The notes under the pieces: model-generated | Told to the model about the DNA's origin: nothing | Database searches by the model: none | Seen by the model: only the letters and a program-made list of their open reading frames with translations | Source of the DNA: Crocinitomicaceae bacterium | GTDB taxonomy: Bacteria > Bacteroidota > Bacteroidia > Flavobacteriales_D > Crocinitomicaceae | Direction of reading: 5' to 3' | DNA length: 64,000 bases | NCBI GenBank assembly: GCA_018402525.1 | Contig: JAGYIR010000005.1 | Span: 1-64,000 of the forward strand | Program-made: the position numbers and the translations under genes | In this document: one piece after another, positions 34,748 to 43,625 of the stretch | How positions within the stretch are numbered: the first letter of the stretch is position 1 | How the letters are laid out: each line of letters opens with the position of its first letter

Positions 34748-36451
34748 ATGAAGTGGATGAAAACGCTATACATACTATTATTCCTTGTATCTCCATGCAT
34801 TACATGGTCGCAAACGACCTACACGATAAGTTTTACAAATAAAAGTTATCAACACATCGTTAAAAAGCCCAAATTGGAGTTTAAGGATAGTATTTCTCTC
34901 CAAAGGTATTTGTCTAATCTTCAAACGGTAGCTATTTCCAAAGGATATTTATTGGCTTCAGTTGACAACATTACCTATTCTGCAACAAATGCCACTGTAG
35001 ATTTCAGGACTGGAGATAAAATAAATAATATCAAGCTCTCGATAGCAGAAGAAGAACTCCAATTCATTAGAAAACAAACTCGTCTGAATGAAAAATTTAT
35101 CAGTCAACTTCCATTTACTCCTTCCGAGCTGGCGAAAACAATAAAAAAAATACAACAAGCCTATTTAAACAGCGGATTCCCATTCGTTAAAATTCAACTG
35201 AAGGATCATGCATGGAATTCTGAAGTTATTAGCGCTGAACTCAACATTTCACCTGGAAAATATACAACTTGGACAAAAATCAATGTCCGTGGCGATTCGA
35301 CCATTTCAGAAAAGTACATCAGTAACTTACTCGCGATAAAAAAGGGAGATCCGTATGTTGAAGTTAATGTAACCAATATTTCATCACGCATCGAACAAGT
35401 GCCTTTTATGAAGGAAATTAAACCTTCAGAACTACTTTTTACAAAAGAGGGGGTTGAGCTGTACTTGTACTTAGAATCAGTTCCCATCAGTTCAGCCAAT
35501 GGAATCATTGGATTTCAGCCAGACCCAACAACAGATCGGCTCAGTATTACTGGGGAAATTCATTTAAAACTGCTCAACGTGCTGAAAAGAGGTGAACTAC
35601 TCGATTTAAAATGGCAAAGTATTCGGGATCAAACACAATCACTTGAATCTCAATTGAACTATCCATTCTTATTCAATACTTCGTTTGGATTAGATGGAGC
35701 GTTTGATTTGTACAAACGAGATTCAAGCTTCCTCGAACTCAACTCAAGTATTGGGGTGCAGTATTTTCTTAAACGCGGCAATTTCCTAAAAGTATTCTAT
35801 TCAGCAATTTCTTCAAATGTTCTATCAGGAGGTCTCAACAATCCAAGCTTTAATAACCTGGGGTCGGTCACCTCAAACAACTATGGTATTTCGTACACAT
35901 CCAATCAAGTAGATTACCTGCCAAACCCTTCCAGAGGAGTAAACTTACTACTTCAGGGATCAGCAGGTAGTCGAAAATCACAACTTAACGATAGTAGCGA
36001 AATTGTAAAATCCACAGTCTTTCGAGGTAAGGTTGAATTAAATCTATTTGTGCCAATCTTCAAGCGTCATGTTCTTCGATTGGCATCCAAATCAGAGTTT
36101 TACGTCGCTGACGAAATTTTTGAGAACGAGGTATATCGCTACGGTGGACTTGGATCACAGCGTGGTTTTAATGAAGACGAATTGTTTGCAACGACACGGA
36201 CGACGGCAACATTAGAATACCGATTTCTACTTGATCGCAACTCATTCGTTTTTGCGTTTTACGATCAAAGTTGGTACGAAAACAATGCACGCAGTTACTA
36301 CAATGATGCACCATTTGGCTTTGGTGTTGGGTTTGCTTTCAATACCAATTTTGGTGTTTTCTCTATTTCGTATGCGCTAGGAAAACAGTTCAATAATCCG
36401 ATACTTTTCAGCAATAGTAAAGTTCATTTCGGTTATATTGTTTACTTTTAA
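34748..36451 (+). CDS. Omp85-superfamily outer-membrane protein (BamA/TamA-like)
   Basis: This 567-residue protein has a signal peptide (residues 1-21, ending TWS before QTTY). Residues ~25-245 contain POTRA-like modules; one reads TPSELAKTIKKIQQAYLNSGFPFVKIQL, another WTKINVRGDSTISEKYISNLLAIKKGDPY. The barrel starts near residue 250 and has the conserved Omp85 loop-6 motif in GGLGSQRGFNED (Arg472-Gly-Phe). The final strand is NSKVHFGYIVYF with a terminal Phe. Omp85 proteins fold or secrete other outer-membrane proteins. The short POTRA region suggests a TamA-like or surface-secretion role rather than essential BamA. It stands alone, 24 nt before rmuC. Confidence 0.88.
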   Translation: MKWMKTLYILLFLVSPCITWSQTTYTISFTNKSYQHIVKKPKLEFKDSISLQRYLSNLQTVAISKGYLLASVDNITYSATNATVDFRTGDKINNIKLSIAEEELQFIRKQTRLNEKFISQLPFTPSELAKTIKKIQQAYLNSGFPFVKIQLKDHAWNSEVISAELNISPGKYTTWTKINVRGDSTISEKYISNLLAIKKGDPYVEVNVTNISSRIEQVPFMKEIKPSELLFTKEGVELYLYLESVPISSANGIIGFQPDPTTDRLSITGEIHLKLLNVLKRGELLDLKWQSIRDQTQSLESQLNYPFLFNTSFGLDGAFDLYKRDSSFLELNSSIGVQYFLKRGNFLKVFYSAISSNVLSGGLNNPSFNNLGSVTSNNYGISYTSNQVDYLPNPSRGVNLLLQGSAGSRKSQLNDSSEIVKSTVFRGKVELNLFVPIFKRHVLRLASKSEFYVADEIFENEVYRYGGLGSQRGFNEDELFATTRTTATLEYRFLLDRNSFVFAFYDQSWYENNARSYYNDAPFGFGVGFAFNTNFGVFSISYALGKQFNNPILFSNSKVHFGYIVYF

Positions 36452-36475
36452 ATTCAAAACTGATAATTTTCGTTT

Positions 36476-37714
36476 ATGCTCACTTCCGTGCTTATTGTTG
36501 GATTAGTCATTGCCGTTGGAGTTGCTGTGTGGTTCTTCAGTCAAGCAAGAAATAATCAAAAATCCTTGGCGCAACTTGCCTCCGATGCCACCCTAAAAGC
36601 ACAATCGTTAGAGGAACTTAAGTTGACCAACATAAAACTAGCTACGGAAAAAGAAGGATTAATACATCAGCTTGAAAATGAACGAAAAACAGGATTAGAA
36701 AAGCAAAAAGAATTACGAGAACAATTAGAACTGATCGGAAAAAATATCGTCTCCGAAGGTAATAAATCGTTAAAAGATGAAAATGAACTTCGCCTTTCAG
36801 CCATTTTAAATCCATTGAAAGAAAAACTAGAGAAGTTCGAAAAGAAGGTGAATGAAAATAAAGAGCACGACATTCAACGATTTGCAAATATGGAAACGTT
36901 GGTAAAAACGCTTTCGGAACAGCATTCTCAAATGCATAACACGGCTCAAAATCTCGTGAACGCATTAAAAGGTGAGCAAAAAACGCAAGGGAATTGGGGT
37001 GAAATGGCATTGGAACGTATTCTGGAGACCAGTGGACTCGAAAATGGGCGTGAGTACCATCTGCAATCGTCATTTCGTAATGATGAAAAAGAATTGATGC
37101 GGCCGGACGTCATCATTCAACTTCCCGACGACAAACACATCATTATTGATGCTAAAGTATCGTTAAAGGCCTTTGAACAATATATCAATGAAGAGGATCC
37201 AAGCCTTAAAAAACTGGCGCTATCAAACCATTTGCTTTCAATAAAAACGCATATTAAAGGTTTAGGCGATAAAGATTATTCCCATTTACCAGGAATTACG
37301 ACACCAGACTTTGTATTACTATTCATGCCCATCGAATCTTCGTTTGCACTTGCCATGAAAGAAGAACCGACGCTGTACCAACAAGCTTGGGAAAAGAAAG
37401 TCGTTATTGTCACCCCTTCTACCCTACTTGCTACTTTAAAAACGGTGGAAGGCTTATGGAAGCACGAGCGACAAAACAGACACGCCTTTGAAATTGCTGA
37501 ACAAGCAGGAAGGTTGTATGATAAATTTGTAGGATTTGTCGAAGATTTAGAAAAAGTCGGCACGAAACAACGGGATGCCATGAAAGCTTATGACGATGCA
37601 ATGTCCAAACTATCCGAAGGCAAAGGAAACTTAACACGATCTGCTGAAAAGTTGAAGGAACTTGGTGTAAAATCAAAAAAACAACTTGACCAAAAACATT
37701 TGGACGAAGAATAG
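36476..37714 (+). CDS. rmuC: DNA recombination protein RmuC
   Basis: This 412-residue protein has an N-terminal membrane helix (VLIVGLVIAVGVAVWFF), a long coiled coil (residues ~30-160) and the RmuC nuclease-like domain. The domain contains LKGEQKTQGNWGEMALERIL, REYHLQSSF, RPDVIIQLPDDKHIIIDAKVSLKAFEQY and FMPIESSFALA. The Asp/Lys pair in IIIDAKVSL is the PD-(D/E)XK-like core. RmuC limits DNA inversions at short inverted repeats in E. coli. It starts 24 nt after the Omp85 gene. Its 3' end faces mlaF with only 8 nt between, without a visible hairpin. Confidence 0.93.
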   Translation: MLTSVLIVGLVIAVGVAVWFFSQARNNQKSLAQLASDATLKAQSLEELKLTNIKLATEKEGLIHQLENERKTGLEKQKELREQLELIGKNIVSEGNKSLKDENELRLSAILNPLKEKLEKFEKKVNENKEHDIQRFANMETLVKTLSEQHSQMHNTAQNLVNALKGEQKTQGNWGEMALERILETSGLENGREYHLQSSFRNDEKELMRPDVIIQLPDDKHIIIDAKVSLKAFEQYINEEDPSLKKLALSNHLLSIKTHIKGLGDKDYSHLPGITTPDFVLLFMPIESSFALAMKEEPTLYQQAWEKKVVIVTPSTLLATLKTVEGLWKHERQNRHAFEIAEQAGRLYDKFVGFVEDLEKVGTKQRDAMKAYDDAMSKLSEGKGNLTRSAEKLKELGVKSKKQLDQKHLDEE

Positions 37715-37722
37715 GTGTACTA

Positions 37723-38490
37723 TTACTTTCTTTTATCTTGCATGGAACTGCGGATCTCCTTCATAAAATCAGATGCATATACAAAATTGAGTATCTCAGG
37801 ATTTTCAGTTGTAATGATCGACTTTCGATCACCTTCCCACCAGTTGTAGCCGTTGTGAATGAACATGATTTTATCACCGATCTCAATCACCGAATTCATG
37901 TCGTGTGTAATTACGACAGTGGTCATGTCGTATTCGTAAGTAATTTCTCGAATTAGGTTGTCAATAACTATAGAGGTCTTTGGATCCAAACCTGAATTTG
38001 GTTCATCACAAAATAAATAACGTGGATTCATTGAGATAGCTCTTGCAATAGCAATTCGTTTCTGCATACCTCCACTGCATTCCGCTGGATACAGTTTATT
38101 TCGGCCTTCCAAATTCACTCGCTCCAAACAAAAATTCACACGGTTTAGTTTCTCCTTTTTTGTTTGGTTGGTAAACATCGTTAATGGAAACATAATGTTT
38201 TCTTCCACTGTCATTGAGTCAAACAATGCTGAGCCTTGAAAAAGCATTCCAATTTCTTTACGAATAAGCACCTTTTGTCGCCTGTCCATTTCCGTAAAAT
38301 TTTCTCCATCATAAAAGATGCCCCCCGTGTCTGGTTGATGCAATCCTACGATACACTTTGCCAGCACCGACTTGCCTGAGCCTGATTGACCAATGATGAT
38401 GTTCACAACACCCTTTTCAAATTTCGTATTTATATCATGTAGCACGTGTACATCACCAAACGACTTATTGATGTTTCTAATTTCTATCAT
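37723..38490 (-). CDS. mlaF: Mla-type phospholipid transport ABC ATP-binding protein
   Basis: This 255-residue ATPase has Walker A GQSGSGKS (34-41), signature CSGGMQKRIAIARA (138-151), Walker B FCDEPNSGLDP and the switch histidine in VITHDMNSV. The SGGM signature and the DEPNSGLDP form are typical of MlaF-like subunits that power lipid movement between the two membranes. It overlaps the permease gene by 4 nt. The C-terminal extension (YASDFMKEIRSSMQDKRK) resembles the MlaF tail that contacts MlaB. No MCE-domain (MlaD) gene is adjacent. Confidence 0.9.
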   Translation of the reverse strand: MIEIRNINKSFGDVHVLHDINTKFEKGVVNIIIGQSGSGKSVLAKCIVGLHQPDTGGIFYDGENFTEMDRRQKVLIRKEIGMLFQGSALFDSMTVEENIMFPLTMFTNQTKKEKLNRVNFCLERVNLEGRNKLYPAECSGGMQKRIAIARAISMNPRYLFCDEPNSGLDPKTSIVIDNLIREITYEYDMTTVVITHDMNSVIEIGDKIMFIHNGYNWWEGDRKSIITTENPEILNFVYASDFMKEIRSSMQDKRK

Positions 38491-39230
38491 AACAAGATCA
38501 TCTGTGTTAGTAAGAAATTCGCAATAAGAATAGCCACACTGCTCGAAACTACAGCTGTGGTTGCCGATTTTCCAACATCCAATGCTCCACCCTTTGTATA
38601 ATATCCATAATAGGACGCAATCGATACAATAAGAAAGGCAAAGACTACGGTTTTCGTCAAGGCGTAAACGATGTTTCCAAATTCAAAAAAGGCACGAATT
38701 CCCTCCACGTAGGTTTCCGTCGAAGCTAAACCTGACAATAGCAATGACAACCAACCACCAACAAGACTAAGTCCCATTGAGAAAATAATCAACACCGGAA
38801 AAAAGAGAACTGCTCCAATAATTTTTGGCAAAACAAGGTAATTGAGACTATTTACCCCCATGATTTCCAACGCATCAATCTGCTCAGTAGTTTTCATAGT
38901 TCCTATTTCAGAGGCCACATTCGAGCCTACTTTCCCCGCCAAAATCAGGGAAATAATTGTTGGAGAAAATTCGAGAATTGTACTAGAGCGGGTAATGTAC
39001 CCAATGGTATATTCGGGTAATAACGGGGAATCCATATTCGACGCTGTTTGAAGCGCGATGACAGCCCCCATAAAGGTCGACATTAAAGCTACAATTGGAA
39101 TGGAGTTGATGCCTATCAATTGAATTTCATCAAACAACCGTCTTCTGAACACGCCCCATTTTTCAGGTCTGGAAAAAATAATCCAAATCATGAGCATAAA
39201 GGAGCCGATATTTTTTAATGCTTTTAACAC
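38487..39230 (-). CDS. mlaE: Mla-type ABC permease (MlaE family)
   Basis: This 247-residue integral membrane protein shows the MlaE core: GINSIPIVALMSTFMGAVIALQ, a long EIGTMKTTEQIDALEIMGVN segment after the third hydrophobic stretch, and a KSATTAVVSSSVAILIANFLL ending. It begins with GTG; no ATG is in frame just upstream, and the next Met (residue 12) would cut the amphipathic N-terminal helix. It is the first gene of the mlaE-mlaF pair. It works in the inner membrane in retrograde or anterograde phospholipid traffic that keeps the outer membrane asymmetric. Confidence 0.9.
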   Translation of the reverse strand: MLKALKNIGSFMLMIWIIFSRPEKWGVFRRRLFDEIQLIGINSIPIVALMSTFMGAVIALQTASNMDSPLLPEYTIGYITRSSTILEFSPTIISLILAGKVGSNVASEIGTMKTTEQIDALEIMGVNSLNYLVLPKIIGAVLFFPVLIIFSMGLSLVGGWLSLLLSGLASTETYVEGIRAFFEFGNIVYALTKTVVFAFLIVSIASYYGYYTKGGALDVGKSATTAVVSSSVAILIANFLLTQMILL

Positions 39231-39358
39231 CAGCGTAAAGTTAATTGTATTTTTTTTGTAATCAATTTATATCAAAGGAAATCGCATCGTTGTCATTGGA
39301 TTTAGACTAAAAAAAGCCCTATCACTTGTTGGCATCACTAAATAACTCAAATATTCAT

Positions 39359-39366
39359 TAATTTTG
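39359..39366 (+). promoter_or_regulatory. Candidate -7 element of the SprT-like gene (TAATTTTG)
   Basis: TAATTTTG fully matches TAnnTTTG and ends 4 nt before the ATG at 39371. The nearest TTG (39329-39331) is 27 nt upstream, longer than the usual spacing, so confidence is modest. Confidence 0.4.
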
Positions 39367-39370
39367 GATT

Positions 39371-40000
39371 ATGCAGACCAAAAGAGAGCAGTATTTCAAG
39401 GTGTTAAGCAAATATGTTCCAATTGAATTTGTGAGCTTAACAAGTGATTTATTGATCAAATATCCGGTCGTCTTCAAAATTGTTAAACCTCGCAAAACGA
39501 AATTGGGTGATTTTCGAGCAGGTATCAATAATGAGAAACATCAAATTACAATCAATGGTGACTTAAACAAGTACTCCTTTTTAATCACCACATTGCACGA
39601 ATTCGCCCATTTGATTACATACAATACCTATGGGAGAAGAGCTGCGCCTCATGGTGAAGAATGGAAAGCCAATTTTCGCCAATTGCTCTTGCCAATCATC
39701 AATAGTTCAGCACTCCCCAAAACGATAGAAAACGCTTTAGTCAACTCATTATCAAATGTCAAAGCGTCGTCGTGTACAGACATTAATTTACAACGTGTTT
39801 TGATAACATTTGATGAACAAATTGATGATTTAAAGACCTTAGAGAGCTTAAATAAAAAGAGTACTTTTGAGCTCAATGGGAAGCATTTCGAAAAGGGAAA
39901 TTTAAGACGAACGCGCTTTCTTTGCATGGAAAAAGAGACAAAAAAGAACTACTTGGTCAATCGTTTGGCTTTAGTGAAAGAAATAAAAGATGAAGAATAA
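39371..40000 (+). CDS. SprT-like zinc metalloprotease-domain protein
   Basis: This 209-residue protein has the zincin motif HEFAH at residues 76-80 (TTLHEFAHLIT). A third likely ligand is His94 in APHGEEWKANFRQLL, the SprT pattern. The C-terminal part contains LNKKSTFELNGKHFEKGNLRRTRFLCMEKETKKNYLV, a small beta region like the zinc-ribbon end of SprT proteins, although only one cysteine remains (FLCME). Relatives (Spartan) cleave DNA-protein crosslinks; bacterial SprT function is unsettled. It overlaps manC by 11 nt, so the two are co-expressed. Confidence 0.87.
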   Translation: MQTKREQYFKVLSKYVPIEFVSLTSDLLIKYPVVFKIVKPRKTKLGDFRAGINNEKHQITINGDLNKYSFLITTLHEFAHLITYNTYGRRAAPHGEEWKANFRQLLLPIINSSALPKTIENALVNSLSNVKASSCTDINLQRVLITFDEQIDDLKTLESLNKKSTFELNGKHFEKGNLRRTRFLCMEKETKKNYLVNRLALVKEIKDEE

Positions 40001-41048
40001 TTACAGTGTAATCATGGCAGGTGGAATTGGCAGTCGATTTTGGCCGATGTCTACAGAAGCACACCCGAAACAATTTTTAGACGTACTGGGAATCGGAAAA
40101 ACCCTAATACAGATGACTTTTGAGCGTTTGCTGGCTGTCTCTCCCGTCGAAAACATCTATGTGCTCACCAATAAAGACTATAAAGACCTTGTTTTAGAGC
40201 AACTTCCGTTGTTAAATGCGTCTCAAGTGTTGACAGAGCCAGAACGTAAAAATACGGCACCATGTATTGCATATGCTGCGGCTAAACTATATTCCCTAAA
40301 TCCAGAAGCGAACTTGATCGTTTCTCCAGCAGATCACTTAATCATACAAACGGACAACTTTACGAGCACGATCAAAGCAGGATTGGTCTCCGCTGAAAAT
40401 GGTAGAATTGCTACGATAGGCATCGCACCGACTAGACCAGATACTGGCTACGGATATATTCAATTTAAAGCAAATTCAAAATTACAGCCAAATGATGTTG
40501 TTCCTGTTCAACAATTTCGTGAGAAGCCAGATTTAAAAACGGCAGAACAATTTATAGCTGCAGGAAATTTCTATTGGAATTCCGGTATTTTTATTTGGAA
40601 AGCACGTACTATTCTGGATGCACTAAAGACGTTTCAATCTGAGTTATTTGACTTGTTCGCAGGTGATTTATCTAACTACAATTCGCCCAACGAACAGGAA
40701 TATGTCAACAATGCTTTTTGCCGTTGTGAAGATATTTCGGTAGATTTTGCCATTATGGAACATGCGACGAACATTGACGTCGTTCTTTCAAATTTCGATT
40801 GGTCCGATTTAGGAACCTGGGGAAGTCTCGATACTCATTTAAAAAAGGATGCTAGCAACAATGCTGTCGTTGGAAAAAATGTACATCTCTTTGGTACAAG
40901 TAATTGCATTGTAAATGTCCCGGAAAACAACACAGTTATCATTGATGGTTTAGAAAACTATATCATTGTGCAATCAGAAAACAGGTTGATGATTCTTAAA
41001 AAGGAAAACGAGCAGGAATTAAAGAATTATTTGAAAATGATCGACTGA
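39990..41048 (+). CDS. manC: Mannose-1-phosphate guanylyltransferase
   Basis: This 352-residue enzyme makes GDP-mannose from mannose-1-phosphate and GTP. The pyrophosphorylase signature is MAGGIGSRFWPMS (residues 9-21). LVSPADHLI is present, and FREKP (K essential) and GNFYWNSGIFIWKA define the GDP-mannose type. VDFAIMEH and FDWSDLGTWGS follow. It lacks the C-terminal phosphomannose isomerase domain of bifunctional forms. It supplies a precursor for mannose, fucose or rhamnose residues in surface glycans, complementing the 19-27 kb sugar cluster. A terminator-like hairpin follows. Confidence 0.95.
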   Translation: MKNNYSVIMAGGIGSRFWPMSTEAHPKQFLDVLGIGKTLIQMTFERLLAVSPVENIYVLTNKDYKDLVLEQLPLLNASQVLTEPERKNTAPCIAYAAAKLYSLNPEANLIVSPADHLIIQTDNFTSTIKAGLVSAENGRIATIGIAPTRPDTGYGYIQFKANSKLQPNDVVPVQQFREKPDLKTAEQFIAAGNFYWNSGIFIWKARTILDALKTFQSELFDLFAGDLSNYNSPNEQEYVNNAFCRCEDISVDFAIMEHATNIDVVLSNFDWSDLGTWGSLDTHLKKDASNNAVVGKNVHLFGTSNCIVNVPENNTVIIDGLENYIIVQSENRLMILKKENEQELKNYLKMID

Positions 41049-41125
41049 CAATCAAGTCTGATTGAACCCTTCAGCATATATTAATTTTATTTTTGTACGT
41101 TGTTCCGTTGCAAAGTATAAAACAA

Positions 41126-41158
41126 AAACACCCACGTAAAGTGAGTGTTTTCATATTT
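41126..41158. terminator. Probable bidirectional terminator
   Basis: aaaacacccac (41126-41136) and gtgagtgtttt (41142-41152) pair over 11 positions with one C-A mismatch. T-rich sequence follows on the plus strand and A/T-rich sequence on the other side. It lies between manC and the convergent CHU_C gene. Confidence 0.7.
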
Positions 41159-41170
41159 TTTCTAATTAAT

Positions 41171-43123
41171 TTACTTCAACAAACTCACGTGTCCGACAAA
41201 GATTTTTGTATCTGCTGAATCCTTAATTTTCGCAATAATCTTCCAGGTATAAACACCATCTTGGACTTGGTTACTAGGGTCGTGGAAGGTTCCGTCCCAC
41301 CCTACTTGCATGTCATGCGATTCAAAAATCAAGTTACCCCAACGGTTAAAGATGTACAATGTGTAACCATACTCGTCAAACCCCTCCATTTCAGGCTTGA
41401 ACACTTCATTCAATCCATTGTTATCAGGTGTAAACGCATTTGGTACGTAAATAATGTAATCTCTAAACACGTGTACATATTTAATTGCTCTTGCTGGACA
41501 ACCGAAGTCAGAATATGCTGTTAGCGTAATGGCATACTCTCCTGATTGATCCGTTGGGAATGTATGTGTCGGTTCGAACTCTGTGCTGATAGGTGAACCG
41601 TCTCCAAAATCCCATTCGTAGCTAACTGCGCCAGAAGATTGATTGAAAAATCCAGTCGTTGAATTGGTCGTAGACAGCGCCAAGTTTAGGATCTTGAAAT
41701 TTGCTACTGGTGCTGGGTGGACTGTTACATCAGCAGTTGCTTGAGCCGAACATCCGGTATTAAAATAGCCCGTTACCGTATAAGTCCCAGACGTGGTTGG
41801 ATAAAACGGCTCACCGTTCATTACACCGCCTGTCCATACATAGTAGTCTGCTCCATGACCGGATAGAATTACCTCTTCTCCCTCACAAATTTCGACATCA
41901 TTAGCGGTGACAACAGGAAGAGGATTAATTGTGACTTCCACTTGATCGCTGTTTTCACAACCATTTGCATCTGTGCCTATGACTGTGTAGACTACTGTTC
42001 CTGCGCCCTGAATAAATGGAACGCCATTCACCGCTCCATTGTCCCACACATAATTCACCGCTCCATTGGCCAACAGCGTAACAAGTTCCCCTTCACACAT
42101 TTCTTGATCCAGACCAGCATTTACAAAAGGTAACGCATGCACCAATACATCCACTTGATCTGTGTTTTGACAGCCATTTGCATCTATACCAGTAACCGTG
42201 TAGGTCATTGATCCTGGCACTTGTACGAATGGAACTCCATTTATGACCCCATGATTCCAAGTGTAATTCGCTGCACCTGCCCCATTTAATGTAACCCAGT
42301 TATTCTCGCAAAGCTCTTGATCTGGACCCGCATTCACAATCGGTAACGGATTTACAGTAACATCCATTTGATCCGTGTTTTCACAACCTCTATCGTCCGT
42401 TCCTATGACAGTATACGTGACAGCTCCAACTCCTTGAACAAATGCCACGCCGTCAATAACGCCATTGTCCCATACATAACTCAACGCACCCGATCCGTTT
42501 AGTATCACAGCGACACCTTCACAGACCACTTGATCTGCACCAGCATCCACGATTGGAAGCGCATTCACAAGTACATCCACCTGATCGGTGTTTTGACAGC
42601 CATTTGCATCTGTTCCAATCACGGTATAGGTTATATCTCCAGGAGCTTGAATGAAAGGTACTCCATCCAAAATACCATTGTCCCATACGTAATTTACAGC
42701 TCCGGCACCGGTCAACGTCACTGCAACACCTTCACAAACCTCTTGATTCATTCCAGCAGAAACAATGGGCAATGGGTTTACAGTAATATCAACATGATCG
42801 ATACCTTCACACCCGTTTGCATCGGTTCCGATTAGGGTGTACGTAATTGTACCCGGAGGTTGCACGAATGGCACCCCATCAACAGCGCCATTATCCCATA
42901 CATAATTTACAGCACCAGCACCGGTCAAAGATACAGCAACACCTTCACATACCACTTGGTCCAACCCAGCATCCACTGCAGGCAATGGATTGACAACAAT
43001 ATTTACTTGATCCGTGTTTTGACAACCATTGACATCCGTTCCAATGACCGTATACCATATGTTTCCGGGCGGTTGAACGAAAGGTACTCCATCCAAAACA
43101 CCATTGTCCCATGCATAGTTCAC
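41171..43123 (-). CDS. C-terminal half of the frameshifted repeat protein, with CHU_C sorting domain
   Basis: This 650-codon frame begins at a GTG inside repeat 3, which is not a genuine start. It contains the rest of repeat 3 and repeats 4-9, each with LP-x-V-x-AG-x-DQ-x-x-C, NYVWDNG, DGVPF and YTVIGTDANGC. A PKD domain follows (VSYEWDFGDGSPISTEFEPTHTF). The C-terminal gliding-motility domain comes last (VPNAFTPDNNGLNEVF, IFNRWGNLIFESHD, WDGTFHD, DGVYTWKIIAK). Without its N-terminal half it lacks a signal peptide and could not be exported. Paired cysteines within each repeat may form disulfides. Confidence 0.7.
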   Translation of the reverse strand: MNYAWDNGVLDGVPFVQPPGNIWYTVIGTDVNGCQNTDQVNIVVNPLPAVDAGLDQVVCEGVAVSLTGAGAVNYVWDNGAVDGVPFVQPPGTITYTLIGTDANGCEGIDHVDITVNPLPIVSAGMNQEVCEGVAVTLTGAGAVNYVWDNGILDGVPFIQAPGDITYTVIGTDANGCQNTDQVDVLVNALPIVDAGADQVVCEGVAVILNGSGALSYVWDNGVIDGVAFVQGVGAVTYTVIGTDDRGCENTDQMDVTVNPLPIVNAGPDQELCENNWVTLNGAGAANYTWNHGVINGVPFVQVPGSMTYTVTGIDANGCQNTDQVDVLVHALPFVNAGLDQEMCEGELVTLLANGAVNYVWDNGAVNGVPFIQGAGTVVYTVIGTDANGCENSDQVEVTINPLPVVTANDVEICEGEEVILSGHGADYYVWTGGVMNGEPFYPTTSGTYTVTGYFNTGCSAQATADVTVHPAPVANFKILNLALSTTNSTTGFFNQSSGAVSYEWDFGDGSPISTEFEPTHTFPTDQSGEYAITLTAYSDFGCPARAIKYVHVFRDYIIYVPNAFTPDNNGLNEVFKPEMEGFDEYGYTLYIFNRWGNLIFESHDMQVGWDGTFHDPSNQVQDGVYTWKIIAKIKDSADTKIFVGHVSLLK

Positions 43124-43625
43124 CGCTCCAGCACCATTTAAAGTAATTACAGTTCCTTCGCAAACTCTCTTGGTCTACTCCAGCATTTACAAACTGGCAA
43201 TGCGTTCACAGTAACATCCAACTGATCTGTGTTCTGACAACCATTTGCATCTGTTCCGACTACAGTATAGGTGAGTGCTCCAGGCCCTTGCACAAAGGGA
43301 ACACCATTGACAACACCATTGTCCCAAGCATAGTTTACTGCTCCACCACCATTCAGCGTCACTGCAACTCCTTCACAAACCTCTTGATCTGGACCAGCGA
43401 TTACGTTCGGTAAAGGGTTCACCAGCACATCAACCTGATCCGTGTTTTGACAGCCGTTTGCATCTGTGCCGGTTACAGTGTACATCATCAAGCCAGGTGC
43501 CTGATTAAAAGGAACACCGTCCATTACGCCATTGTCCCAAACGTAGTTAAGAGCGCCAGCACCGTTCAAAGTCACAGCAACACCTTCGCACACCTCTTGG
43601 TCAACTCCCGCAAGAACTACGGGCA
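41890..43625 (-). repeat. Tandem array of about nine 71-residue (213-bp) repeats
   Basis: The phrase for DQ-x-x-CEG recurs every ~213 bp (for example the tgatccgtgttttgacag-type blocks near 43435 and 43222 are exactly 213 bp apart). Eight units are well conserved; the last, beginning LPVVTANDVEIC, is degenerate. High nucleotide identity between units suggests recent expansion and makes slippage or assembly errors likely. Confidence 0.85.

Noticed and set aside
41261-43141. Several plus-strand frames across the repeat adhesin
   Set aside because: They repeat with the 213-bp period of the antisense gene, so they are shadows of the repeat array.
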